NCBI GenBank assembly: GCA_016592635.1
Contig: AP023240.1
Location: 1,240,001-1,304,000, forward strand
DNA: 64,000 nucleotides
From: Methyloprofundus sp.
Lineage (GTDB): Bacteria > Pseudomonadota > Gammaproteobacteria > Methylococcales > Methylomonadaceae
Direction of reading: 5' to 3'
In this document: positions 57,199 through 64,000 of the stretch, piece by piece
Layout of the letters: each line of letters begins with the position of its first letter
Numbering within the stretch: position 1 is the stretch's first letter
Notes under the pieces: generated by a model
Told to the model about the DNA's origin: nothing
Database searches by the model: none
What the model saw: only the letters and a program-made list of their open reading frames with translations
Program-made: the position numbers and the translations under genes

Positions 57199-58263
57199 TT
57201 AAGCAGCCTCTTTATTTTGCTCTGGATTTAGCTCCACAGCACCTTCCGGCTCCCAGTTTCTTATACCTCCAGACCATCGTTCTGGATGCTCATTTCTTTT
57301 TTGTTGATACAGCACTTCTCGCTTCTTCAATATCTCAGCATCAAGCCCTTCATGTCTTTGGTTGGGTGTAACAAATTTGATTCGACTATGGCGATGCTCA
57401 TTGTTGTACCAATACACAAAACCTTGTACCCATTGTCTTGCGCCCTCTAAAGAATCAAACCCTTCAGATGGCCACCGCGGGCAATATTTTACCGTTCTAA
57501 ATAATGATTCGGAATACGGGTTGTCATTACTGACCCGTGGTCGACTACGGGAACTAATGACACCCAAATCATGCATTTTTGCTTGCATGGTAAGGCTCTT
57601 CATTGGTGCACCATTATCCGAGTGTAAAACCAGATCCTGTTTTCTGCATTTTTCTGACCAAATGCTACGCTCCAGCAACTCTGCCGCCTGTTCTCCCGTT
57701 TCATTGGCATGCACTTCCCAGCCAACCACTTTTCGACTGTATATGTCTTCTATCATATAGAGGTAATAATGCTGACCTATGACGGTGGTGGGTAAATAAC
57801 TAATATCCCAGCTCCATACTTCATTAGCTTTCTTGGCCGTGTAACTTGTCGGTTTATTATGGCCATTTCTGACCTTTGCCTTTCCTCTGTGATGCAACAT
57901 GCCTTCTTCCTTTAATACACGGTAAAAGCTTGATTCGGAAGCAATGTATTCTCCTCTGTCGGCCAATATCGGTACGATTTGACTGGGCGGCAATGAAGAA
58001 AACTCTTCCAAGTTACAGGTTTCAATGATCAATTGCCTTTCCTCTGCGGTTAGCTTGTTGGTGGGCTCCGGGCGCTTCGCCATCGGGCGTTTATCTGCCG
58101 ATATTTCACCTTCGGATTGCCATCGCTGCAACGTCCGCACTGATAGCCCTATGATCTCGCAAGCCTTATGTTTTCTTGCGCCTGCCAAAATGGCTTCATT
58201 AATCAATTCTTCATAGTGCTGCCTATCAGCGAGTAAGGTCAATTGTCCTCGTCTTCTCCCCAA
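57199..58263 (-). CDS. IS3-family transposase OrfB (integrase core)
   Basis: 354 residues with helix-turn-helix start (ACEIIGLSVRTLQRWQSEGE) and DDE core: VWSWDISYLPTTVIGQHYYL, LVLHSDNGAPMKS, and NPYSESLFRTVKYCP with the Glu. It overlaps orfA by 25 bases in another frame and is probably made as an OrfAB fusion through frameshifting at AAAAAAG (58281-58275). Confidence 0.9.
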   Translation of the reverse strand: MGRRRGQLTLLADRQHYEELINEAILAGARKHKACEIIGLSVRTLQRWQSEGEISADKRPMAKRPEPTNKLTAEERQLIIETCNLEEFSSLPPSQIVPILADRGEYIASESSFYRVLKEEGMLHHRGKAKVRNGHNKPTSYTAKKANEVWSWDISYLPTTVIGQHYYLYMIEDIYSRKVVGWEVHANETGEQAAELLERSIWSEKCRKQDLVLHSDNGAPMKSLTMQAKMHDLGVISSRSRPRVSNDNPYSESLFRTVKYCPRWPSEGFDSLEGARQWVQGFVYWYNNEHRHSRIKFVTPNQRHEGLDAEILKKREVLYQQKRNEHPERWSGGIRNWEPEGAVELNPEQNKEAA

Positions 58264-58736
58264 TAGGCATTGAACTTTTTTCTAAGCACCAGTAAGGCTG
58301 CCGTTTCTGCCAAGGCTTTTTCTTTTCTGTTGAGCTCTTTTTCTAACTCTTTTATCCGTTTTTTATCGGATTTAGTGGCTGCCTGCAGGGCCTTCTTGTT
58401 ACCTGCCTGGCGTACATTACCTGCTATGCACGCTTGCTTCCAAGTATTTATCTGCTCTGGATACAAACCTTTGCTTCGACAATATTCGCTTACTTCAATT
58501 TCAGATAAGGTCGCTATTTCTAAAACGACTGCAAATTTTTCTTCCGCTGACCATTGTTCAGGGGGAATTTCTTTTGACACGGACAATCCTGATATTTTAA
58601 ATTCTTCTTTCCATTTATAAAGCGTAGAAGGATTCATGCTTTCTTGTTTGGCAAACTGCCTGAGAGATAGTTCACTTTGATTCAGCTTTTTAATGATCGC
58701 TTCTTTAAACTGCTTTGAATAATGTTGAGTTCCCAT
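58239..58736 (-). CDS. IS3-family transposase OrfA
   Basis: 165 residues. N-terminal HTH_Tnp_1 domain (YSKQFKEAIIKKLNQSELSL, then PSTLYKWKEEFK), a second helix-turn-helix (EVSEYCRSKGLYPEQINTWK) and a leucine-zipper-like end (KRIKELEKELNRKEKALAET). The frame stops after YWGEDEDN; AAAAAAG shortly before is a plausible -1 slippery site into orfB. Confidence 0.9.
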   Translation of the reverse strand: MGTQHYSKQFKEAIIKKLNQSELSLRQFAKQESMNPSTLYKWKEEFKISGLSVSKEIPPEQWSAEEKFAVVLEIATLSEIEVSEYCRSKGLYPEQINTWKQACIAGNVRQAGNKKALQAATKSDKKRIKELEKELNRKEKALAETAALLVLRKKFNAYWGEDEDN

Positions 58737-59153
58737 TTGTTGTCATCATACCGCCCCCTGTTTAGTTATGAAATTAATTTGGGCGACAACTATCCTGACA
58801 CAGGGGGTTACTATCAAGGCTCAGTTTAAAGGAAACATCAAAAAATAATGTTTCCCCTGTGCTATCAATAACTACTGGAACACGGTGAATGTTGATAGAA
58901 CGACCTGAACCAACAATATTAGAAGCTTCAAAATGAACATTAATATCGCTTCCTGAGACAGTTTCTGCTGACACATACGATGTCGTAAACAGTGTCGAAC
59001 AAGCTAAAGTGGAGATTAGGGTTTTCTTTATTATTTTTTTCATCATTTGACTCCAAAAGACCCACAATAAACAAAATTTCGTTAAACACTGGGTCTGAAT
59101 TTGCTCAACGAAAAAATTTTTCCCTTAGATTAATGCAAATCTATGTTATTTAA

Positions 59154-59271
59154 GCCTAACGCCAAGTTCAGTGGTCGATGACAGATATACGATGATTACT
59201 GCCAACACACTGAACTTTGATAAAAGATGACCTCTGAAAAAGAGTGGCGCTGCCAGCGGTCAACTGGAACT
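59154..59271 (-). repeat. attC-like imperfect palindrome, copy 1
   Basis: On the minus strand it ends in GTTAGGC (GTTRRRY core; 59154-59160) and begins just after the stop of the PH-domain gene. Outer arms CCAAGTTCAGTGG...GACAG and CTGCCAGCGGTCAACTGG pair with small bulges. The centre (AGATATACGATGA, CTTTGATA, ATGACC) is shared with copy 2 at 59814-59926. Confidence 0.5.
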
Positions 59272-59272
59272 T

Positions 59273-59737
59273 TTAGCTTTGTTCTGATTCAATAATATCA
59301 TTAGCCTTCATTCTAAAATCTAAAGGTGCAGAAATTTTACGAATTGGAGCCTTACTACCACCAGTACCATTAATTCTAATTGAGCCAAAGTTAAATATAC
59401 GCCCAGGAATATCTTGATTAACACTTAAGCTTTCAACATTCTTGTGTGTTAGCTCTATAGTTTTCCTGCTAATAAGTCCAAATTTCGCAATAATACGTTT
59501 ATTAGTAAGGGCAAGTTCAGTTGTAAATGTATATATAGCTGCTTTAAGTAGAAAGATAGCACCAATAAAGAACATAAACCAACCTATACCTACACCTAGT
59601 GTTTCAGCGTTGCTAGAAATTGCTAATAATATTCCGAATAATGCCCAAAATGCGCCTGTAAAATATATCCACTAATGGACTTTTCCAGTAGCAAGAATTT
59701 CTTCACCTTTCATAAGGTTAGATTCAACATAACTCAT
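59273..59737 (-). pseudogene. Bacterial PH-domain membrane protein, amber-interrupted
   Basis: Start at ATG 59737 with AGAGG upstream: SYVESNLMKGEEILATGKVH (21 residues), then TAG at 59672-59674, then in the same frame WIYFTGAFWALFGILLAISS, a second helix, TELALTNKRIIAKFGLISRK and SIRINGTGGSKAPIRKISAP. This is a bPH_2-type protein: two helices, then a PH fold. The stop splits an otherwise intact 154-residue frame. It lies between two attC-like palindromes. Confidence 0.7.
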
Positions 59738-59813
59738 AAATTTACCTCTTGTAATTGTAATTAAAAAATACTACACCTATGTTTACTTGTTACCACCTCA
59801 TGTTTAAAAGCTA

Positions 59814-59926
59814 ACGACTGCATCAGCCGACGCTGGAAGATATACGATGAACTTCAACAACGCGACTAAGCTTTGATATAAAATGACCTTTTTAAACGAA
59901 CTGCGCTTCCAGCGGTCGGTTGGATG
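59814..59926 (-). repeat. attC-like imperfect palindrome, copy 2
   Basis: Arms CTGCATCAGCCGACGCTGGAAG and CTTCCAGCGGTCGGTTGGATGCA pair almost fully with single-base bulges in one arm, as in integron attC sites. The central part matches copy 1. It lies 77 bases upstream of the PH-domain gene on the minus strand. The side that should end in the core site is cut by the intron-like sequence at 59929. Confidence 0.5.
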
Positions 59927-59928
59927 CA

Positions 59929-60045
59929 CTGGGTACGCCCAGCATGGGCGTGAACTAATGGGGTGAAAGTCCCCTGTAGGAGAGCCTACTTCGTTCATTA
60001 TTGATGAATGATTATAACTACTAGCCGACGGCAATTGCAACTCTG
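59929..60045 (+). ncRNA. Probable group II intron 5' fragment
   Basis: GTACGCCCAGCATGGGCGTG then GGGGTGAAAGTCCCCTGTAG resembles the start of domain I of bacterial group II introns (GTGCGCCCAGCATGGG...GGTGAAAGTCC). Only about 115 bases are recognisable; no reverse transcriptase gene follows. The next bases join a transposase fragment. Confidence 0.45.
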
Positions 60046-60047
60046 TA

Positions 60048-60311
60048 GTGGTCAGCAGCGATGTCATTGAATCCTTGTTTGGACGCTTCAAGTATGCTGT
60101 CGAGCGCAGCCCGCAAGCTGATATGAACATAACGGTATTACTCATTCCTGCATTATGCGGTAATTTGGATGATGATAAAATCAACCGAGCCTTGTCTCTC
60201 GCCAGCTGCAAGGATGTTTCGGTATGGGAAGAAGAAAATATTCCCTATACGGTCCGGAAAAAACGCATTGCTTTTTTCAAGGAGGGGAACAAGCCAAAAA
60301 AGGGGAAATAA
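60048..60311 (+). pseudogene. Transposase-like C-terminal fragment
   Basis: 87 residues: SSDVIESLFGRFKYAVERSP, then ALCGNLDDDKINRALSLASC and VRKKRIAFFKEGNKPKK. The pattern SSxVIESxFGxxK followed by a helical end is seen at the C-terminus of some DDE transposases. No start signal; it follows the intron fragment directly. Low-information fragment. The gap 60312-60474 holds nothing recognised. Confidence 0.4.
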
Positions 60312-60474
60312 TGGGCTAGGCTAAATTGGGGAACTTCGACAACCTAGATACTCCCTTTTTCAGTTCGATCTCTATATAATGTCTAATCGTTACTTTCTGA
60401 TGTTATGCACTTATTATACGAATTCAGGAATGATAGCTTTAGAGTTAAGTACCATAATTAAAATGGGCACCTAA

Positions 60475-61611
60475 ATGAATGACAAGCATCTACATCGTGT
60501 TGGTACACCCTGCATAATCTACCCAGAGGCGTATGCTGGCGAGCTGATTATGCTGAAAGGGGACTGGACTTTGCGTAATCTGGCAGAGTCAGGCAAGTTG
60601 CGTAAGGGCATTAAAAAACTTGGTGCCAGTAAAGAAAAAAAGTGGGATATTAGTCAGATTGAACGCTTAGATAGTGCGGCAGCTTTTCTGCTCTGGGAAG
60701 CTTGGGGTAAACAATTTCCTCATGATCTGAAGTTGCGAGAAGAGCACCGTCGTTTATTCGAGCGATGGCAGGAACGTAAAGTACCTGAACCACAAGTCAT
60801 GCTATCTGATATATCGAGAGTATGGCATTTCTGGAGGACATCGTTACAAGGGTTCTATCAACATAGTTGTGCCTGGCTGACCTTATTTGGCAGGTTAATT
60901 CTTGATATGCTTTTTTTATGCGCTCATCCTCATGCAATTCCTGTTAAAGAAATTTCATTGACTATTTATAAAGCCGGGGTCAGTGCTTTAGGCATCACGG
61001 CTTTAGTGGGCTTGTTAGTCGGTGTTTCAATGAGTTACTTGTCCTCTTTACAATTGCAACGCTTTGGTGCGGAAATTTATATTATTGATTTACTTGGCTT
61101 GAGTATTATTCGCGAACTAGGGCCTATGCTGGCCGCCATTATTATTGCCGGCCGTTCCGGGTCATCGATGACGGCTGAAATTGGTATTATGCGCGTCACT
61201 CAGGAGCTGGATGCGCTATCGGCTTTAGGTATTTCGCATTCCTTACGGCTGGTCTTGCCTAAGGTGGTCGCCCTATCTTTGGTGATGCCCTTATTAATCG
61301 TCTGGACGGATGTTATCGCTTTGATCGGGGGTATGATATCGGCTCAATTATCGCTGGATATTGGCTACCAGCAATTTCTTGAGCAATTACCCAAGTCAGT
61401 ACCTGTGGTGAATGTGTATATTAGTTTAGCTAAAGGGTTTATATTTGGTGGTGTGGTGGCTTTGATTGCTTGCCATTTTGGTTTTCTGATTAAACCCAAT
61501 ACAGAAAGCCTGGGACGAGAAACCACCAATGCTGTTGTTGTGAGTATTACCGCCGTGATTATGGTCGATACTATTTTTTCTATTCTGTTCAGAAATGTGG
61601 GGTTTCCATGA
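60475..61611 (+). CDS. STAS-MlaE-type permease of MCE lipid transporter
   Basis: 378 residues. N-terminal STAS-like domain of about 100 residues (GDWTLRNLAESGKL, IERLDSAAAFLLWEAWG), then the MlaE permease with SALGITALVGLLVGVSMSYL, IIRELGPMLAAIIIAGRSGSSMTAEIGIMRV and a C-terminal helix. It forms the inner membrane part of an ABC transporter that moves phospholipids between membranes. It overlaps the ATPase gene (ATGA). Confidence 0.9.
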   Translation: MNDKHLHRVGTPCIIYPEAYAGELIMLKGDWTLRNLAESGKLRKGIKKLGASKEKKWDISQIERLDSAAAFLLWEAWGKQFPHDLKLREEHRRLFERWQERKVPEPQVMLSDISRVWHFWRTSLQGFYQHSCAWLTLFGRLILDMLFLCAHPHAIPVKEISLTIYKAGVSALGITALVGLLVGVSMSYLSSLQLQRFGAEIYIIDLLGLSIIRELGPMLAAIIIAGRSGSSMTAEIGIMRVTQELDALSALGISHSLRLVLPKVVALSLVMPLLIVWTDVIALIGGMISAQLSLDIGYQQFLEQLPKSVPVVNVYISLAKGFIFGGVVALIACHFGFLIKPNTESLGRETTNAVVVSITAVIMVDTIFSILFRNVGFP

Positions 61612-62390
61612 AAAACCTTTATGCTATAGAGCTAGAGCATATTTGGACTTATTTTGGCGATCAGTTGATTCATCAGGATATAAGCTTATGTCTTGAAAAA
61701 GGTGACATACTAGGGCTCGTTGGTGCGTCAGGCAGCGGAAAAACAACCCTGTTGCGTGAAATCATAGGGCTGGATGTACCCAGCAAAGGACAGGTTAAAG
61801 TATTGGGCGAACAAGTACAGGAGGCCTGTACTACTGAGTGTAGAAAGCGGCGTAATCAAACGGGTGTGTTATTTCAAAACGGTGCCTTGTTTAGCGCGTT
61901 GAATGTCTTTGAAAACATTGCTTTTCCTCTGTGGGAATTAGGCTGTAAAGATGAAGCATTGATAAAACAAATGGTCTGTATGAAATTATCTATGGTCGGG
62001 CTAAGTTCCCGGGATGCGATGCGTAAACCTTCTGAATTATCCGGTGGCATGGTTAAGCGAGTTGCGTTAGCCCGCGCACTGATTCTGGAGCCTGAATTGC
62101 TATTACTGGATGAACCCACTTCCGGGCTTGATCCCATTGCGAGTGAGGATTTAGTTATCTTGTTAAGACAACTGCACCAGGAATTGAATTTCACTGTATT
62201 CATGGTGACTCACGACTTAGATATTTTACGCGACCTTTGCACTAAAGTTGCAGTATTAGCTGATCATCAGCTAATCGCCTTCGATACTCTGGACAAGGTG
62301 CTTAGTTGCGAACATCCTTTTATCAAGCGTTTTTTTCATAACCACCGCGCTGAGCGAGTTTTTAATACATTGGAGGCAGATCATGAGTAA
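61608..62390 (+). CDS. MlaF-type ATPase of MCE transporter
   Basis: 260 residues: Walker A GASGSGKTT, Q-loop LFQNGALFSALNVFENIAFP, signature LSGGMVKRVALARAL, Walker B LLLLDEPTSGLDP, switch His in VMVTHDLD. It powers the permease encoded just upstream. It overlaps the MCE gene by 8 bases. Confidence 0.93.
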   Translation: MKNLYAIELEHIWTYFGDQLIHQDISLCLEKGDILGLVGASGSGKTTLLREIIGLDVPSKGQVKVLGEQVQEACTTECRKRRNQTGVLFQNGALFSALNVFENIAFPLWELGCKDEALIKQMVCMKLSMVGLSSRDAMRKPSELSGGMVKRVALARALILEPELLLLDEPTSGLDPIASEDLVILLRQLHQELNFTVFMVTHDLDILRDLCTKVAVLADHQLIAFDTLDKVLSCEHPFIKRFFHNHRAERVFNTLEADHE

Positions 62391-63297
62391 AGATAGCTTC
62401 GCATTAGTGACGGGATTGTTTATGGCCACGCTGATCGTAGGTGTTGTAATCATTATTATCTGGCTAGGAGGAGTGCAACACCAAAGCAAAACCTATATAG
62501 CCGAAACATCAGCATCAGTCACCGGACTCAAGAATGGATCGACGGTTTATTACCGTGGTATTGAGGCGGGTAAAGTCAGTGCCATAGGTTTTGACCCTGA
62601 AGACCCCAAGCTTATTATTGTCTCGATGAAAATAGATAAAGATATACAATTTACGCGCGGTATTTATGCCATGTTAGAGATGAAAGGTGTAACTGGGTTA
62701 ACACAAATAGCACTTAAAGATAGCGGTGAAACCCCTGGGCTGTTACCAAATAGTGAGCGTATTCCTATTAAACCCTCGTTTATTAAGCGTATATCTGTCT
62801 CTGGCGAGGAAATGATCAAGCAAACACATGAACTCATGACTCGCCTAAGCCGTCTGTTGAATGATAAAAATACACAGCATGTGCAACAGATTCTGGTGAA
62901 TGTGGAAACGGCCACCCGGAAATTCAATCATTTACAGGATAGTGCTGAAAAAACACTCTCCCGGGTTCCTGTATTAACAGCAGATGCACATCACTCTTTA
63001 TTGAAAATTAATCGTTTAACGGATGAATTCACCTTGCTGAGCCAGCAATTACGCACGGAGTTGTCTACCTTGTCCAAACAGTCGGGGGATTTTATGCAAA
63101 CTGGAACTGCTGTTGGTCAGCAGTTACTACAAACAAGTCTACCCAAGATAAATACCCTTATCATGCAATTGCAAGCCACGACACGCCGCTTCGATCGTGT
63201 CGGCACAATGATGGAAACTGAGCCGCAAATGTTTTTATTCGGCGCTGAGCCACTGCAACCCGCACCCGGTGAGCCCGGATTTAAGGAGGCACAATGA
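62383..63297 (+). CDS. MCE-domain (MlaD-like) protein
   Basis: 304 residues, one N-terminal anchor helix (LVTGLFMATLIVGVVIIIIWLGG), then one MCE domain (KTYIAETSASVTGLKNGSTV, YYRGIEAGKVSAIGFDPEDP) and a long helical tail (about residues 135-290). The tail is longer than in MlaD and could form a channel-like bundle as in other MCE proteins. It binds lipid in the periplasm. Confidence 0.9.
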   Translation: MSKDSFALVTGLFMATLIVGVVIIIIWLGGVQHQSKTYIAETSASVTGLKNGSTVYYRGIEAGKVSAIGFDPEDPKLIIVSMKIDKDIQFTRGIYAMLEMKGVTGLTQIALKDSGETPGLLPNSERIPIKPSFIKRISVSGEEMIKQTHELMTRLSRLLNDKNTQHVQQILVNVETATRKFNHLQDSAEKTLSRVPVLTADAHHSLLKINRLTDEFTLLSQQLRTELSTLSKQSGDFMQTGTAVGQQLLQTSLPKINTLIMQLQATTRRFDRVGTMMETEPQMFLFGAEPLQPAPGEPGFKEAQ

Positions 63298-63857
63298 AGC
63301 AAATTATAAAGAGTGTGTTCGCCTTATCGCTTTTGAGCATGGTCTCTGCCTGTCGTGTTGCCCCTAAACCAGCTATGCCTGTCAGTCATGATCTTGGTTC
63401 CATTATTCCGCTAAAAAATAGCATGGCCGTTACTTTAACGGCCCCTGTCTGGTTATGGAATGAGAAAATTCGTTACCGTTTGCTGTACAAAGATGCAACA
63501 GCGGTTGCTTATTACAACCTGGATCGTTGGGCAGCACCATTGCCGGCCTTATTAAAGCATCGCTTAATGGTTACCGCCAACACGACGGCACAGGAATTGC
63601 ACATACATTTAACTCAATTTGAACAACAATTTTCTGCAATCAATAACGCACATGTGCTTATGACCTTTACGGTGAGTGCTTTTGCCGGTGATAGCAAACT
63701 GTTGCTTGCCAAGCGTTCGTTCACTTTGTCCTACAAAACGACTACAGCTGATGCAGAGGGTGCAATTGCAGGTTTTGTGGTTTTGACAGAACAGGCAAAT
63801 AAAGTGATTTCAGTTTGGCTGGAATCTCTATTAGATACAAGAAATTCTGGAAATTAA
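63294..63857 (+). CDS. ABC-type transport auxiliary lipoprotein (PqiC-like)
   Basis: 187 residues with lipobox in ALSLLSMVSAC (Cys 20) and a PqiC/DUF330-type fold: YYNLDRWAAPLPALLKHRLM, then LTQFEQQFSA and a helical end. Such lipoproteins sit in the outer membrane and link an MCE tunnel to it. Its presence in place of MlaA/MlaC groups this operon with the permease-lipoprotein type of MCE systems. Start overlaps the MCE stop (ATGA). Confidence 0.85.
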   Translation: MKQIIKSVFALSLLSMVSACRVAPKPAMPVSHDLGSIIPLKNSMAVTLTAPVWLWNEKIRYRLLYKDATAVAYYNLDRWAAPLPALLKHRLMVTANTTAQELHIHLTQFEQQFSAINNAHVLMTFTVSAFAGDSKLLLAKRSFTLSYKTTTADAEGAIAGFVVLTEQANKVISVWLESLLDTRNSGN

Positions 63858-63893
63858 TTGCTTGGATTTGATTCGGTTCGAAATAATTAGGGT

Positions 63894-63968
63894 CAGAGTA
63901 ACATTTTTTCACTCATAATATCTAATAAATCATCAGTGTTCCCATTGAAAGACACCCCCTGTGTCAGG
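63894..63968. other. Element-end sequences at the right edge
   Basis: TAGGGTCAGAGTAACATTTT resembles sequences found beside REP-associated transposases. Further right, ACCCCCTGTGTCAGG (63954-63968) is the inverse of 58794-58808 beside the IS3 element. An insertion element may begin at this edge. Confidence 0.35.
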
Positions 63969-64000
63969 TAGCCAAGTTAGTTCCAAGGGGACATTCGATA

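Larger units (their letters stand above)
57180..58808. mobile_element. IS3-family insertion sequence
   Basis: Inner terminal repeats AGTTGTCGCC(T/C)AAATT at 57179-57194 and the complement AATTTGGGCGACAACT at 58776-58791. The outer bases differ: the right side extends through CCTGACACAGGGGGT (58794-58808), which recurs inverted at 63954-63968, but the left side has no match, and no clear target duplication is seen. Exact borders are therefore uncertain. It holds two overlapping genes on the minus strand. Confidence 0.75.
56704..59046 (-). pseudogene. Secreted protein gene split by an IS3-family element
   Basis: N-terminal part (58809-59046): ATG with GGAG upstream, signal peptide KKTLISTLACSTLFTTSYVSA, then VSGSDINVHFEASNIVGSG, RVPVVIDSTGETLFFDVSFK and SLD. 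C-terminal part (56704-57179): LKNTGNKQLIFDSFTQITSP then GNKYILSGPSVVGNGRASW and a Gly/Ser-rich beta-type sequence ending TINLIRVVQ. The IS3 element at about 57180-58808 separates them in the same frame direction. Joined, they would give about 235 residues. Function unknown. Confidence 0.75.

Noticed and set aside
59804..60211. 135-codon minus-strand frame
   Set aside because: It runs through the attC-like palindrome and the intron-like fragment and resembles no protein family.

Overview
The window looks like a chromosomal segment of an AT-leaning gammaproteobacterium. Several families of intergenic palindromes, metal-resistance operons and many insertion-sequence scars suggest an environmental lineage, possibly a methanotroph of the Methylococcales type; that placement is inference, because no rRNA, tRNA or methane-oxidation gene is visible.

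Positions 1-19,700 form a copper/silver block. It holds the start of a TolC-type gene (minus strand), two small His/Met-rich secreted proteins, a CusCBA-type tripartite RND efflux operon, a membrane-anchored AlbA_2 protein, a CusRS-type two-component system, a multicopper oxidase, a DUF2231 membrane protein with a His-rich tail, a 41-residue His-containing lipoprotein, and a CopA/SilP-like P1B ATPase with two Cys-type metal-binding modules. A K+ channel overlapping an HD-GYP protein closes the block. All three methionines of the CusA Cu(I)/Ag(I) site are present, and the adaptor carries 24 exact 15-bp repeats encoding a Met/His tail.

Positions 19,700-20,700 are a scar with decayed pilin genes, a DUF5648-type fragment and a ~160-bp palindromic element. 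cbpA-cbpM follow. Positions 22,260-27,670 are a mercury locus: MerR with the Hg-type cysteine spacing, two MerR-type promoters (one before an NrtS-like/TauE-like gene pair, one before merTPA) and a MerD-like regulator. A beta-carbonic anhydrase, a TRASH-like metal protein and a CobW/ZNG GTPase separate it from the arsenic locus (30,340-35,580: arsR, acr3, arsP-like permease, CxxC thioredoxin-like protein, arsJ-associated GAPDH, arsJ).

Positions 36,000-46,130 carry two secreted proteins of unknown function, a DUF167 gene, a YbhGFSR-like ABC exporter, a frameshifted marC and an NtrB/NtrC-like two-component pair. An ISKra4-family element is inserted across the last gene's stop codon but restores it through its target duplication. 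A TonB receptor of copper-receptor type follows.

Positions 49,920-60,310 are a mobile-element graveyard: a complete IS4-family element and the remnant of a relative, a PhnD-like/GAF/GGDEF protein, a remnant of a REP-associated transposase, remnants of an IS1634-like transposase and an Mrr-like nuclease, a secreted-protein gene split by an IS3-family element, two integron attC-like palindromes flanking an amber-interrupted PH-domain gene, and a probable group II intron 5' fragment abutting one of them. Positions 60,475-63,857 hold an intact four-gene MCE lipid transport operon (STAS-permease, ATPase, MCE protein, lipoprotein).
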